This document shows, piece after piece, positions 46,810 through 58,043 of a stretch of 64,000 nt of DNA. Below the pieces are notes generated by a model, which saw only the letters and a list, made by a program, of their open reading frames with translations, was not told the origin of the DNA and made no database searches. The translations under genes and the position numbers were made by a program. The stretch spans positions 1,089,536-1,153,535 of the forward strand of contig BSQZ01000018.1 in NCBI GenBank assembly GCA_033239005.1, given 5' to 3'. Numbering within the stretch: the first letter of the stretch is position 1; each line of letters starts with the position of its first letter. This DNA comes from Lamellibrachia satsuma (lineage: Eukaryota > Annelida > Polychaeta > Sabellida > Siboglinidae).

Positions 46810-47428
46810 AGTTGGCACTGTTGCCGAGATAAACCGGAGGGTGGACTGTTTCATGTGCGAGACAACCACGACACTGACAGAACTCCGGATCAGCCTTCAG
46901 TACACACAGACTCAAGTCGAGGAACTGAAAGTAAATCAGTCCAAGGAAAACATCGACGACCTGTCAAAAAAGATGCTCGATTACAAAGCACGACAAAGAA
47001 AATGGAACAGTCGATCGACTACCAAGAAAATCAATCGAGACGCTGCAATCTGCGGTTCGGCGGCATTTCTGAAGTCGACAGTGAGACGTGGGAGCAGACG
47101 GAGAAGAACTTACGCAACAGCCCTAGAATTTCCCGAAGCTCAAGTGCACGCCATCAACATCAAGCGCGCGCACCAAACTGGCAGCATGGGGACGAGAGCC
47201 AGGACAATTGTCGTCAAATTCAAATCGTACAAGGACCGCGAGCTGGTGCTACAGGCGGCGAAGAAGAATCATCCTCGGGGCATCTATGTGAACGAAGACT
47301 ACTCACAGACGGTCATGGCGAGGTGGAAAGAACTGTTGATGAAGGCCCGGGGAGAGGGGGAAATCGTGTATTTGACGTTTGACAAACTGGTGGTAAGGGA
47401 GCAGCACGATATTGCAAACCGTGATTAG
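46810..47428 (+). pseudogene. L1-type ORF1 protein relic
   Basis: Coiled coil (LRISLQYTQTQVEELKVNQS) in one frame; RRCNLRFGGISEVDSETWEQ in the next (RRM start); then back to the first frame for VHAINIKRAHQTG and RTIVVKFKSYKDRELVLQAA, HPRGIYVNEDYSQTVMARWK (C-terminal domain), stop at 47428. This is the coiled coil-RRM-CTD layout of L1/Tx1 ORF1p. Two frameshifts. No matching L1 ORF2 follows; the next RT piece is L2-like. Confidence 0.72.
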
Positions 47429-47754
47429 ATAACTAAGTACACGTACAATATCTTGCCAAATCTTGTTGTGATCTCTTCATTTAACTGTGGCATCAAATAC
47501 CTAACAAAACGACGGGTTCATACTTACATATGATAAACCACTTGATTACAACGAACACTGTTATGAACATGAAATAGATACTGAATGTTTGTTATATAAC
47601 GATTTGCTAACACACTGCAGATATTACACCCCAGCACAATTTTCAACCAATTTTGGCAGTGTTAGCAACAACCGGCCAAACAAACTGAGTGTTGTACACA
47701 TCAATACCCAGAGTCTAAAAACAAATTTGTCTTAGATAAAAGACACTATCAGAA

Positions 47755-48360
47755 GTATGGAGTATAAATAGATATCTCAGCTGCTTTCGATACAATTGAT
47801 CATTTAATCCTTTTACAATACCTTCATAGACATTTTGGCATTTCTGGCACAGCTCTTCGGTGGTTTAAATCATATTTTTCAGACAGACACCAAAGCATTA
47901 ACATATCTGGCACATTATCTTGTCCACAACACCTTCCATTTCGAGTGCTGCAAGGATCTGTCCTTGGCCCTGTTCTGTTCAGCTTATATACTACATCGCT
48001 CAGCCAAGTCATTACTAATCATAAACTCAGTCGTCACCTGTATGCCAATGACACACAGGTTTACATGATCTCTGTCGAATTCGGCGTCACATATCTACTG
48101 CTATAAAACAATATCAACGGCATTAATTAGTAGCTGCCTTGACTATTGTAATTCACTACTAAATAACATTGCTAAAAGAGACTTGGCTAAACTCCAACAA
48201 GAACAAAATTGTCTGGCACATGTGATTCTCAAGGCACATCAGTTTTCACCATCACTAACACTACTTAAACAGTTACACTGGCTTCCTGTTTCTCATCAAA
48301 TTAATTTTAAACTGTTCACTCTTACATTTCTACTACAACCACCCTACTTGGCTAGTGGCT
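47755..48360 (+). pseudogene. L2-like LINE relic (reverse transcriptase)
   Basis: Motif A IDISAAFDTIDHLILLQYL at 47767, WFKSYFSDRHQSI, VLQGSVLGPVLFSLYTTS, and the catalytic box LYANDTQVYM (YADD changed to YAND). After a deletion the C-terminal SSCLDYCNSLLNNIAKRD and LLKQLHWLPVSHQINFKLFT appear at 48120-48320. Confidence 0.8.
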
Positions 48361-48429
48361 AAGTGCCACCAAAGTGATAAATAGTCTAACTTGGGCTGGA
48401 AGTTGACTTAGGCCTGTGTTATGCAACTG

Positions 48430-49002
48430 GCCACTGCATCTTTCAAGTATCCTTAGGCAGCTCAGATCATCAATTTCACAACAAGCTGAGTCAAAATATT
48501 TCCTTGATCAAATGTTCAGCTCTGGGTTATATCCCTTGATCACCAGGCAAACACAAATAACAGGCATGACTGCTACTATAACAACATTTTCTGTTCTGAG
48601 CTGTTTAGAAACAAAGTGTGCAGCATTGTTTTAAGCGATGCTACAGATCATATGCCAATTTGCGTTCTGTGTGACAACAGCACTAATGTGGTTAATCATG
48701 AAGATCCATCAGTTAAATATAAAAGAAAATTAGGTGAAGATTTGCTAAACAGACTTGAGCTTGACCTAAACGATGTAAACTGGGAGACTGTAATGAACGG
48801 GTCAAACCCTAATTTAGCATTATCGCGCTTTCTGCAAGTACCAAGTAATACATACAACGATGCCTGTCCTCTCAAAATAACCACATATACAGGGAAAACA
48901 AAACGAAATAATAAACTTTGATTAACAAGAGGGCTAAAAAAATGCCTGCATCAAGAAAAATAACCTGTACTTAGCATTTCTAAAAGATAGGTCAGAATTA
49001 AC
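48430..49002 (+). pseudogene. LINE D, endonuclease part
   Basis: YFLDQMFSSGLYPLITRQTQ in one frame, IDNIF-SELFRNK then VCSIVLSDATDHMPICVLCD in another (endonuclease Asp-His at DATDHMPI), LELDLNDVNWETVMNG, and LAFLKDRSELT at the insertion site. Resumes at 49772. Confidence 0.75.
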
Positions 49003-49763
49003 CAGGGTTGTTTGATTTAAATCATTGATTTAAATCATGATTTAAATCACTCCAAAATTTTTAGATTTTTTTTACTTCCGTTTTTTTTATCGCTGATTTA
49101 TATGAATTTAACACAAATAATTGTTTACAAGCATCGAGATCAACAAAGTTTTGTATGTTTTTTTATACAAAAGCACAATGTTTGCACACTTATGTAGTTG
49201 TAGTGTCATCAGATAGCCTGATAGTCAAATATTTTATGACATTGTGTATGTTTGAGCTATTCCCTTTCTGAATGCAGTGAAGCCACACAAACTTGTCTTC
49301 CAGAGGAAGTATCTTTTCAACTCAGAAGCCGTGAGTTAAAGTCCACTTATAGCTTGTGCTAGTTGTTACCAAATCAGTATATTGACTCATTTGTTTAATA
49401 CTGTACCAGTTTGTATTCTGGTTATATACCCTTAGAGTACACAGAGCCCTGGACAGGTGCTAATCCACCCTATAGGCAAATAATAATTAGCACTGCTACA
49501 GCCACAGACACACAGCATGCTTTCCTTTCCAAGACAGATTATGCAACTACAGGTGGTGAGGCCTTGTGGATATATTTATATAAGCAAAAATCATGTACCC
49601 TCTGTTAAGACAAGAACCCAAATCGATTTGAATAGAACATGTTTGAAAGAGTTTACAAATTTAAACATCTATATAAATATCTACCAGATTTCAAAAAATC
49701 AAATAAATCTGATTTAAATCCAAAAAATCAATTTTTTTTTAAATCATGATTTTTTCAACCCTG
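49003..49763. mobile_element. Non-autonomous hAT-type element with 8-bp target duplication
   Basis: 761 bases, ends CAGGGTTG and CAACCCTG (perfect 8-bp inverted termini) and flanked by GAATTAAC at 48995-49002 and 49764-49771. Subterminal ATTTAAATCA/TGATTTAAAT repeats fill both ends. Removing the element and one duplication joins LINE D as RSELTESQYKKYKN in frame. The 8-bp duplication and CAG start fit the hAT superfamily. No transposase frame. Confidence 0.9.
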
Positions 49764-49771
49764 GAATTAAC

Positions 49772-50200
49772 AGAAAGTCAGTACAAAAAGTACAAAAACA
49801 AGTTAACAAAACTCTTATGTCTACAAAAGAAGAACTATTACAGGAAGAAACTCAAAGATTAATACAAGAGAGACTTGTAAAATTCTTAACAACATAATAG
49901 GTTAAAAAAATCTGAAACAAAGTATTACGACAAATTTCGTGTTGGTGAAAATTGAGTAGTATTAGAAAGTAAAGAAAAAGCTAACTATTTCAACAAATTC
50001 TTTGTTGACATTGCTACCAATTTATCAAACCTTATAGAACCCTGCCCAGGAGCAAAGCCCACAGACTTCGTAAAAAGTAACGTATCACAGTCAATGTATA
50101 TATACCTAGTTACTGAGCAAGGAGTACTTGACATTGTGCTGGGTGCAAAAGTTAAACTTCATGTGGACCAGACCTGGGGCCCAAGTACTCGGTACTCGTG
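49772..50200 (+). pseudogene. LINE D, linker and start of RT
   Basis: ESQYKKYKNKLTKLLCLQKK, then a broken linker (SKYYDKFRVG), YFNKFFVDIATNL and YLVTEQGVLDIVLGAKVKLH, ending at a GPD-like codon string near 50195 where foreign sequence starts. Confidence 0.7.
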
Positions 50201-50827
50201 TACTCATGTAGTCGAGTACATTTTTTAAATACTCGTGCTCATAGAAATGATAGTCATGTACTCGTACTCATGTTCAATGTACTCAGATTTTATGAATACA
50301 TCCGAGTACTTTTTCAATAAGGTATTGTGAAAATTATTTAATTTCTTATTATCAAATCTTTAACAACTACAATTTCAAAAAGTATTGTAGCAAATTGTAT
50401 TACTTGCATATGAATCAAATTAACAAAAATGTATATGTACTTGCATGCATCTCAGCTGAGTTATATATGCTTTCTAATACAGGATCATTAAAAACACTTT
50501 TATTATGTAAATTTTATTGCAATAACCATCATATTAATTGCAATGTAACAGCCCCTGATTCGTAATAATTATTGTTACATTTAGTAGATGTGGTTTAATT
50601 TTTACTTGGTGTTGATGAGTTTTCACAAATTCACAATGTGGATCACTTTTTTGTACATTGAATGCACTGAAGCCACAAAGGCTTCACTTCAAGTGGCAGC
50701 ATCTTTTAATTCTTTTCCCAGTCAGAAACCCCTAGATCATATACATAGTTGTACTAGTTACCAGTCCAGGCCATAATCCTTGTGTTTGTTTCATTAACCA
50801 GGAAGTCCAGTAAGCCCATAATGAAAG

Positions 50828-51200
50828 GGTCATTCCTTCTAGTGCCACTAGCCCCTGGGGGGCTAGTGGCACTACTTATCATTTTGCTAAAGCCACCTGG
50901 CTGTTCCATTCAGTGTTCTATCCCACTTTAACGTTAGGGGTGAAAAAATTTAGGTACCTACAGTTAGAAATATCTAGAAAGAGGGGACGTGTTAAATAAA
51001 CAGCATACCTGACTGGAGGGCTAGTGGTACTCAATTCTCACACCTGGGGGGCTACAGGCACTCAATTCTCACACCTCGGGGGGGGGGCTACTGGGACAGG
51101 GGCTAGAGACACCGGGGGGGGCTAATAGTACAGGGGCTAGAGACACCGGGGGCTACTGGGACAGGGGCTAGAGACACGGGGGGGGGGCTACTGGGATGAC
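50828..51200. repeat. GC-rich minisatellite inside the TACTCG element
   Basis: Units around GGGGCTAGAGACACCGGGGG and GGGCTACTGGGACA, 30-45 bases, with an inverted GCCACTAGCCCC/GGGGCTAGTGGC pair at 50840-50872. G runs up to nine. Confidence 0.85.
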
Positions 51201-51473
51201 ACCAGTCATTCATCAGTTAGCCATAAAATGCCTTTGTTGCTCTCACAATTGACAGTGCTAAGTACTGCTAGCTGAGTCTTCTGAAGAAGTTTGGTGACTC
51301 AAGTCAGACAGCCTGTACCAGTATTGTCTGGTGCCAATTTGTAGTGTGGTTAAAGTACAAAGGGGATATTGAGCACAGGGCATTGGCAGGTGCTAATCCA
51401 CCCTCTCAGCAAACATTAGTTGTGGACTTATTGTTACTGCCAGCACAGTATGCCTAACAGTGTTCATTGATTC

Positions 51474-51477
51474 ATAT

Positions 51478-51550
<73 letters not shown>

Positions 51551-51592
51551 TTATACATACATATATGTATATATATATATTTAATGGTTATA
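51474..51592. repeat. (TA)n microsatellite
   Basis: About 70 bases of pure TA followed by mixed TA/TG units. Confidence 0.97.
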
Positions 51593-52015
51593 TTTCTTTT
51601 CTCTTGTTACGTTGTGCTATGTAATGTATTTTGAAAAGTGTTTTTCAATTGAAATACATAACCCATATTTGAATGCATACCCTGAACATTTGCATTTGAA
51701 TGCGAATCGTACCTTTGAATGGAATGCAACCCCCAGTTTGGTCCCAAACAGTCTTTTTTACAGTTTTCCTCATAAAAAAGTGTGATCAACTGTCATTGCA
51801 GTCAGCTCTTCCTGAATTATATAAATTAATTCACAATTTTTATTTTAAAAATATGTTATTACTATGCAGAGTTACTATAATATCATACAAAGTGTACCGG
51901 TACTCGTACTCGTACTAATACTTGTGGAAATGTACTCATACTCAGCTTTGAGCAATGTACTCGTACTCAGCCATCACCAATGTACTCATACTCGTACTAA
52001 TACGGACACGATGAG

Positions 52016-52135
52016 ATCAACATGAAAAAAGTTAAACGTAATAAAGCAAATTGTAAAACTGCTTGAAGCACAACACATACTGTCAGATGGGTAGTATGGC
52101 TTCAGAAGTAATCATTCCACCTCACTAGCTCTAAC
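52016..52135 (+). pseudogene. LINE D, RT fragment before the nested insertion
   Basis: VIKQIVKLLEAQHILSDG, a stop, then YGFRSNHSTSLALT. The last 57 bases (52079-52135) recur at 54968-55024. Confidence 0.8.
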
Positions 52136-52414
52136 AAAGCATACTGTGGTTCACACGTGTCGGGGGCTTATTTCCAACTACACAAGATGGCAAAAATTTG
52201 AAAATGCTTAATGACCCATGCGTGCAAGATGATCTTACAAGCACTTGTTACATCCAGACTGGATTATGGAAATGCTGTGCTGTTTGGAGTAAACATGCGT
52301 TTAATTCAAAAGCTTCAAATGGTGCAAAACTTGGCGGCTCGCCTAATAATGCGACAGTGGCGCTGTGACCATCAGCACATCACACCCAGTCTCATTGCAC
52401 TTCACTGGCTGCTG

Positions 52415-54367
52415 GGCATGGACCACAGTCAAAATCCATCCGCCATTACATACATAAAGAATCCCAAGGAAAAAATTCATTGTGCAGATAGGGTTTATTT
52501 GTGAGAGCAGAAATTGTGTGGATGAGTGAGTGGAAGTGATGTTTTTTGTGCACAGTAGCATCTAAGCTTTGAAATGATGCCATTTGTCAGTAGGTATACC
52601 AGGTGTCTTAGTGGGTCTGTCATTTTCTGTGAATTTAAAAAAAAATTGTAGGATAAATTTTCAATGTAGGCGCAAGAATGTTATAATGGTCGTCTATGGG
52701 AAAAGTGACTGTGGTCCGTGCCCAATATGAAATTTTGACTGGCTTGTTACCAAGGCAACGCATCGTGGTAAAACAAGCATGGATGACATTTTTTTGAGAA
52801 AATATAGGTGGAGAATCAAGTTTAACACTGTCTTGTCAAGAAATGACAGTTGCATGTTATGGACTGGGTGTTTTAAAGCATATTGTATAGGCTAGCTAGC
52901 CCAGTATTGGGTCATATGTGTGAAATTTCCAGCTGGGAAATGGAAGACAGTTCTTGTACATAGATTAATGTATATGCTACACCATAATTTATCAAAGATT
53001 TCTAGACATCCAAGTTGTAGCCATATTTTCAATGTCAGCTTGTGTGTTAATCCACAGCATATAACACTGGAGCCACTGCATGTAAACAACAATAGACGAC
53101 AGTGTGTGAGAGAGCAGCATTGTTTTGGTCATGGTCATTACCCTCAGTGTATTTAGAAATTGTGCAGTTGAACAGGTGAGAGACAAATCAATGAATTAAT
53201 TAAGCCGGTGTTATCATTACTCACCAGTTTGTGTGTTTTTGCATGCTCAGCTGCTTGCCTGTCTGTCTGTGTGTCCATGCTTCGTTGTGCTCGCAGGGCT
53301 ATGAGGTAATCCTCTCTTGAACTCCCCTCACATACATGTGGGGGGAGTGTGTGGCACACTTCCACCTTTACTAATAGAAGCTTCGCTTGTCTCCAATTTC
53401 CACAGTAGAGAGTCCCCCGCTCTGTAATTTAGCCTGTCAATGGCTGCACAGGCACGTCCCTTGACATTGCGACTGAAGTTCACATTTTTTGGTAGAGAAG
53501 CACTCAACCCTCTGTTCAGGCCATCATTTCGGTTTGTGTTAAGACACAGTTTTGTTAACGCTAGTGCATTTCCCCCTTATCTTAGTTGCAGAATCTTTCT
53601 CAGTGTAATCCTGTCTCTACTGGTCATGTTGAGACAGTGGAGAGTACCTATCTGCAGGTACATTGATTTTTTCCACCAGTTTCCTTTCCCACCTGAGCAG
53701 GCTATAGAGGAGTACCTGCATATCTTGCAGTCACCACCATAGCAATACAATGTCAATGCTGCTGTGCAGTTATCATGCCCTGGACATATAATCCTCTCCT
53801 TCAAAGTGAAGCCCCCAAGGTGCACAATTTATTCTGTATGTGTAGAACCACAATATCCTGGCATAGTGTGCCCCTTCTGAAAGCCACATCTCTCATTTTT
53901 GGCTATTCGGAACTTCCCCACACCTTCACTTTTCTTCTCCATGCTGATATCTGTATCAGAGTCAAAAACTTTTCCTATCTGACTGATCTGGGAGCAATCT
54001 GTCCAACTGACATTTAAGCAATGGCCATAATTTTAGTGGGGTAGACCACTTGTCTGTCATGCTGCACAGCTATTGGCTGAGAAAATACCCCAATGTAGAT
54101 TCTGAATAGAATTTACAACCTCCTGTAGTTGAAATCTGAGCAAAAAGTAGGCTTATCGTCACTGTAGTTGCAACAGGAGACACTCAAAAGCAAAGCAAAG
54201 CAATTTGTGCGAAAAGGAGGTATGTCATTTTCACGAATTTTACACACCAGGTGTCTTAGTGGGTCTGTAATTTTCTGTGAATTTAAAAAAAAATTGTAGA
54301 ATAAATTTTCAGTGTAGGCGCAAGAATGTTATGGTCGTCTATGGGAAAAGTGACTGTGATCCGTGCC
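52415..54367. mobile_element. TIR DNA transposon inserted in the L2-like LINE
   Basis: Ends GGCATGGACCACAGTCA (52415-52431) and, complemented, GGCACGGATCACAGTCA (54367-54351), 15 of 17 matching. Flanked by CTGCTG at 52409-52414 and 54368-54373. Taking out the element plus one CTGCTG joins the LINE as LHWLLVRWRINCEIL in frame. The right 122 bases (54246-54367) recur at 52598-52722, including the terminus, so a smaller 308-bp TIR unit (52415-52722) is also present. The 6-bp duplication does not by itself name a superfamily. Confidence 0.87.
53430..54200 (-). pseudogene. Transposase-like relic inside the TIR element
   Basis: On the - strand, in pieces: LNVSWTDCSQISQIGKVFDS and MEKKSEGVGKFRIAKNERCG (54020-53860), GGFTLKERIICPGHDNCTAA, CYGGDCKICRYSSIACSGGK, GNWWKKSMYLQIGTLHCLNM (frame 53825-53577), then after a stop LNRGLSAS and NFSRNVKGRACAAIDRLN (53520-53420). 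Regular Cys pairs and a long conserved-looking text suggest the element's own protein. Family not recognised; the relic has at least three stops. Confidence 0.5.
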
Positions 54368-54967
54368 CTGCTGGTCCGATGGCGAATCAACTGTGAGATT
54401 CTTCTGTTGACCTATCACGCATTACACGATCTCGCGCCCGCGTACATTGTTGACATCATCTCGCCGTACACACCAGGGCGTCGGCTTCGTTCCGCCGACA
54501 GCCACCTACTAACTGTACCACGCTATGATATGGAACGGTCTGGTTGACGAGGCTTCTCCATGATGGCACCGTGTCTTTGGAACGATCTTCCAGTATATAT
54601 ATATATCCATGTCGCTGACTCACTCGAATTGTTTAAGTCTCAACTTAAGACATACATTTTTAAGACAGTGTTTGAATATTATTTATAGAATCTTTTTTAC
54701 AGTAACTGTTACATATCGTCACTAACATGATTTATCTTTTATTGCATTTTAATTATTTATTTGTATTACTTGATTTTAAAGCAGTGTTTACTCAGTATTT
54801 AGCCAATACTTTATTTTACATAAGTTATTTCTTTACAAATGTATATGTAACTTCCACTAACTATGATTTATATCCTTTTTTGTAGCGATTAAGTTTTACA
54901 TGTATTTTAAGCGCCTCTGAATAGGTTTTATATCCAGATATATGGCACTATACAAATAAAAGTTATT

Positions 54968-55985
54968 ACTGTCAGACGGGTAGGATGGCTTCAGAAATAA
55001 TTATTCCACCTCACTAGCTCTAACTGAATTTGTCGAAAAGGTTACTTCTGCAATGGATAAATCCCAAACTACGATTGGTGTCTTTATCGATCTAAAAAAA
55101 GCTTTCGACACCGTTGACCACAATATGTAAAGTAAATTGCAATGCTTTGGAATAAGGGATTTGGCTCTGGAATGGATAAAAAGTTATTTATGCATTTACT
55201 TGGCTAGTAACATTGATGATGTAGTTAACAACGAATTAAAACAACTAGGCCTATGGTTCAGAGCGAATAAAGTATCGCTCAATGTGAACAAAACAAATTC
55301 TATAATGTTTAACACTAAAAAACAACCTAGAACAGATGTGCATATAATTTTGAATGGAAGAAACATTGAGTAAGTAACACATACAAAATTCCTTGGAATA
55401 ACTTGATGAAAACTTAACATGGAGATAAAAATAAAAATGGTTGAAACAAAAGTATCAAAAAGCGTAGCAGTTTTATATAAAACTATGCATGTTCTTGATT
55501 GTCAAGCGTTACACATATTATATCAATCACTTGTTGAACCACATATGTCATATTGTTGTGAGATATGGGGAAGTACGTATCAACCACTTGTTGAACTACA
55601 TATGTCATATTGCTGTGAGATATGGGGAAGTACGTATCAATCCAGACTCAAGAAACTATTTCTGTTACAAAGCTATACGGATTATATATAACCTTAATTA
55701 CCATGATCATACATGTGTATTTTTTCATAGCTCAAAAATACTTAAACTTCATGATTTAGTAACATACAAGACTAATTATGATTATACTCTATAAAGCAAA
55801 TAATCACTCTTTAAATGGTCGTGTTCAAGCATTCTTTAAACCAACCTCAGCTTTATACCCATGTATGGTACCAGACAAAGCAAACTGTTTTATGTTAAAA
55901 AATAAACACCACCCTCAGACTCAGACTCAGCTGCCAAGTTTAACACAATTAAAAAAACATTCAAGTTTTATCTGTGTATTTATAA
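54968..55985 (+). pseudogene. LINE D, RT remainder and C-terminus
   Basis: Restarts with the 57-bp duplicate, then LTEFVEKVTSAMDKSQTTIG, IDLKKAFDTVDHN (motif A), IRDLALEWIKSYL. A deletion removes the catalytic Asp box (SYL joined to NIDDVVNNELKQLGLWFRAN). HMSYCCEIWGSTYQ occurs twice because of a 57-bp tandem duplication at 55530-55643. C-terminal text to about 55985, where (GGT)n begins. Confidence 0.82.
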
Positions 55986-55991
55986 ACTTAT

Positions 55992-56183
55992 TGGTGGTGG
56001 TGGTGGTGGTGGTGGTGGTGGTGGTGGTGGTGGTGGTGGTGGTGGTGGTGGTGGTGGTGGTGGTGGTGGTGGTGGTGGTGGTGGTGGTGGTGGTGGTGGT
56101 GGTGGTGGTGGTGGTGGTGGTGGTGGTGGTGGTGGTGGTGGTGGTGGTGGTGGTGGTGGTGGTGGTGGTGGTGGTGGTGGTGG
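55992..56183. repeat. (GGT)n microsatellite, about 64 units
   Basis: Uninterrupted GGT for about 192 bases. Frames of Val, Gly, Trp, His or Pro repeats are artefacts. Confidence 0.99.
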
Positions 56184-56446
56184 TGATGGTAGTTTATTAA
56201 ATTCCATAAATGGCACCTGAATGGTTTGTCTGATTGTTGATCATTATGACTAAAATATACTTGTATTTGACCTAATGTACTTGTATTTGATAAGATGTTG
56301 TACGTAAGAGTACATTTACATGTGCTTGACCCACCATCATGCACACCAGTTATGTTTAATCATTCTTGGCCATAGCATTCATAGAGGCAATGGCCCAGGA
56401 GTCTTCTCCCATGAAATGGTGAACTGAATTTCTTTGGTACTGGTGA

Positions 56447-58043
56447 CAGCGCCGGATTTAGGACTGTGTGCAGTGAATGACCAGTCATCCTATCACAATA
56501 GTTCTCACTCTTCCCCACCTATTAAAATATGGACTTCACAACACAACTTTTTACAATTTAAAACTCAAGAACATGACAGACAACTGAGACAAGAACATGA
56601 CGGACAACTGAGACAAGAACATGACGGACAACTGAGACAAGAACATGACGGACAACTGATACGAGAACATGACAGACAACTGAGACGAGAACATGACGGA
56701 CAACTGAGACAAGAACATGACAGACAACTGAGACGAGAACATGATGGACAACTGAGACAAGAACATGACAGACAACTGAGACAAGAGCATGACGGACAAC
56801 TGAGACAAGAACATGACAGACAACTGAGACAAGAACATGACGGACAACTGAGACGAGAACATGACAGACAACTGAGACAAGAACATGACGGACAACTGAG
56901 ACAAGAACATGACGGACAACTGAGACGAGAACATGACGGACAACTGAGACGAGAACATGACGGACAACTGAGACGAGAACATGACGGACAACTGAGACGA
57001 GAACATGACGGACAACTGAGACGAGAACATGACGGACAACTGAGACGAGAACATGACGGACAACTGAGACGAGAACATGACGGACAACTGAGACGAGAAC
57101 ATGACGGACAACTGAGACGAGAACATGACGGACAACTGAGACGAGAACATGACGGACAACTGAGACGAGAACATGACGGACAACTGAGACGAGAACATGA
57201 CGGACAACTGAGACGAGAACATGACGGACAACTGATACGAGAACATGACGGACAACTGAGACGAGAACATGACAGACAACTGAGACGAGAACATGACAGT
57301 GATTAAACTCAATTTAGTTAAAGACCAAGTATCTTGTGAGCCTTGCCACAAACAATGTCATTGACAAGCTCATCGAATTCTACCTCACACAAAATATCAT
57401 ATTCTATATTCATTAGTGCTAGATAGGCCTATTCTTGATGTTTCAATTTTTAATGACCGCTCATCACTGCAGTGAGTGACCATCAGCACGAGACATTGCA
57501 GTGAGTGACCATCAGCACGAGACATGTTATGCTATTTCTACATTTGGAAATGCACCCTTAACACGCTTATCAAGTATCAACTTATACAACATGTATTATT
57601 CAAAACGTATATTATTAGAATATGCATAACACAAGATATTGGCGACGAATAACAATGACAGTTACGACACAACTTGTTCAACAAAATATTAAAAACATTA
57701 CTGTGTTCTGTAGCATTGAGTTCAACTGAAATTCTGCCACCTTAAAAAACCGTATTTGCTCAAATCAAAGACTGGTATGGGTCGACAAATAACCAAGATC
57801 CTGTTGAACAAGTCAGTGCAAAAAATGTTTTAAATGTTGGTTACCTTTGAGCACGTAAATAACCTAGCTTAATCACCCATTAGTTTGTCAATTGTCACGC
57901 TACCATGTAGTGGCACGACAGGTTATTCATGTAAATTATTTTGATCTCAAAGCCAAATGGGGCTGTGACCCAAAATAAGTTTTAACATTTTGTGGAGGCC
58001 TCTAGGCAGCAGCCCAGTGTAACTTGTCCTAAATCCGGCGCTG
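56447..58043. mobile_element. Non-autonomous hAT-type element carrying a minisatellite
   Basis: 1597 bases with perfect 18-bp inverted termini CAGCGCCGGATTTAGGAC (56447-56464 and 58026-58043), flanked by the 8-bp duplication ACTGGTGA (56439-56446, 58044-58051). Both features are hAT hallmarks. Inside: the 24-bp minisatellite, a two-copy GTGAGTGACCATCAGCACGA repeat at 57470-57525, and no transposase. It ends 62 bases before exon 8 of the kinase gene. Confidence 0.95.
56566..57303. repeat. 24-bp minisatellite, about 31 copies
   Basis: Unit GAACATGACGGACAACTGAG plus ACGA or ACAA. The + frame is open as REHDGQLR repeats for 290 codons and the - frame as SVMFSSQL repeats, a result of the period being a multiple of three. 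Later units (56930-57230) are identical, earlier ones vary, showing recent homogenisation. Confidence 0.97.

Larger units (their letters stand above)
50198..52015. mobile_element. TACTCG-ended repeat element, relative of the hAT element at 49.0 kb
   Basis: Both ends are packed with GTACTCG / TACTCAT words (50205-50310 and 51893-52010). The inside shares blocks with 49276-49520: TGAAGCCACA, ATCTTTT, CAGAAACC, and CAGGTGCTAATCCACCCT followed by GCAAA. So the two elements are related internally but have different ends. Exact termini and target duplication could not be fixed; it replaces part of LINE D. Confidence 0.55.
52136..54967 (+). mobile_element. L2-like LINE 3' end inserted in LINE D
   Basis: 5'-truncated L2-like copy, flanked by a 57-bp direct duplication of LINE D (four differences). 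Coding part: SRLDYGNAVLFGVN and LQMVQNLAARLI at 52250-52345, SLIALHWLL at 52391, and after a TIR element VRWRINCEILLLTYHALHDL, RLRSADSHLLTVPR, WNDLP, FKSQLKTYIFKT to about 54690. The 3' UTR ends TTAAGCGCCTCTGAATAGG...CACTATACAAATAAAAG, the usual L2 hairpin tail wording. Confidence 0.82.

Noticed and set aside
50166..52040. TTCATGT termini with AAAAGTTAAAC duplication for the TACTCG element
   Set aside because: Left TTCATGTGGACCAGACC still reads as LINE D (VGPD region), and the shared AAAAGTTAAAC is in different LINE frames on the two sides, so it is likely chance.
52598..54367. The two 122-125-bp direct repeats as LTRs
   Set aside because: They end in the TIR of a DNA transposon and contain no LTR signals; the right end coincides with the CTGCTG duplication.
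55778..56344. Poly-Val, poly-Pro and poly-His frames over (GGT)n
   Set aside because: Trinucleotide repeat read in different frames; not genes.
56434..57351. REHDGQLR-repeat protein or its antisense as a real gene
   Set aside because: Minisatellite inside a hAT-type element, open on both strands; no splice or promoter evidence.
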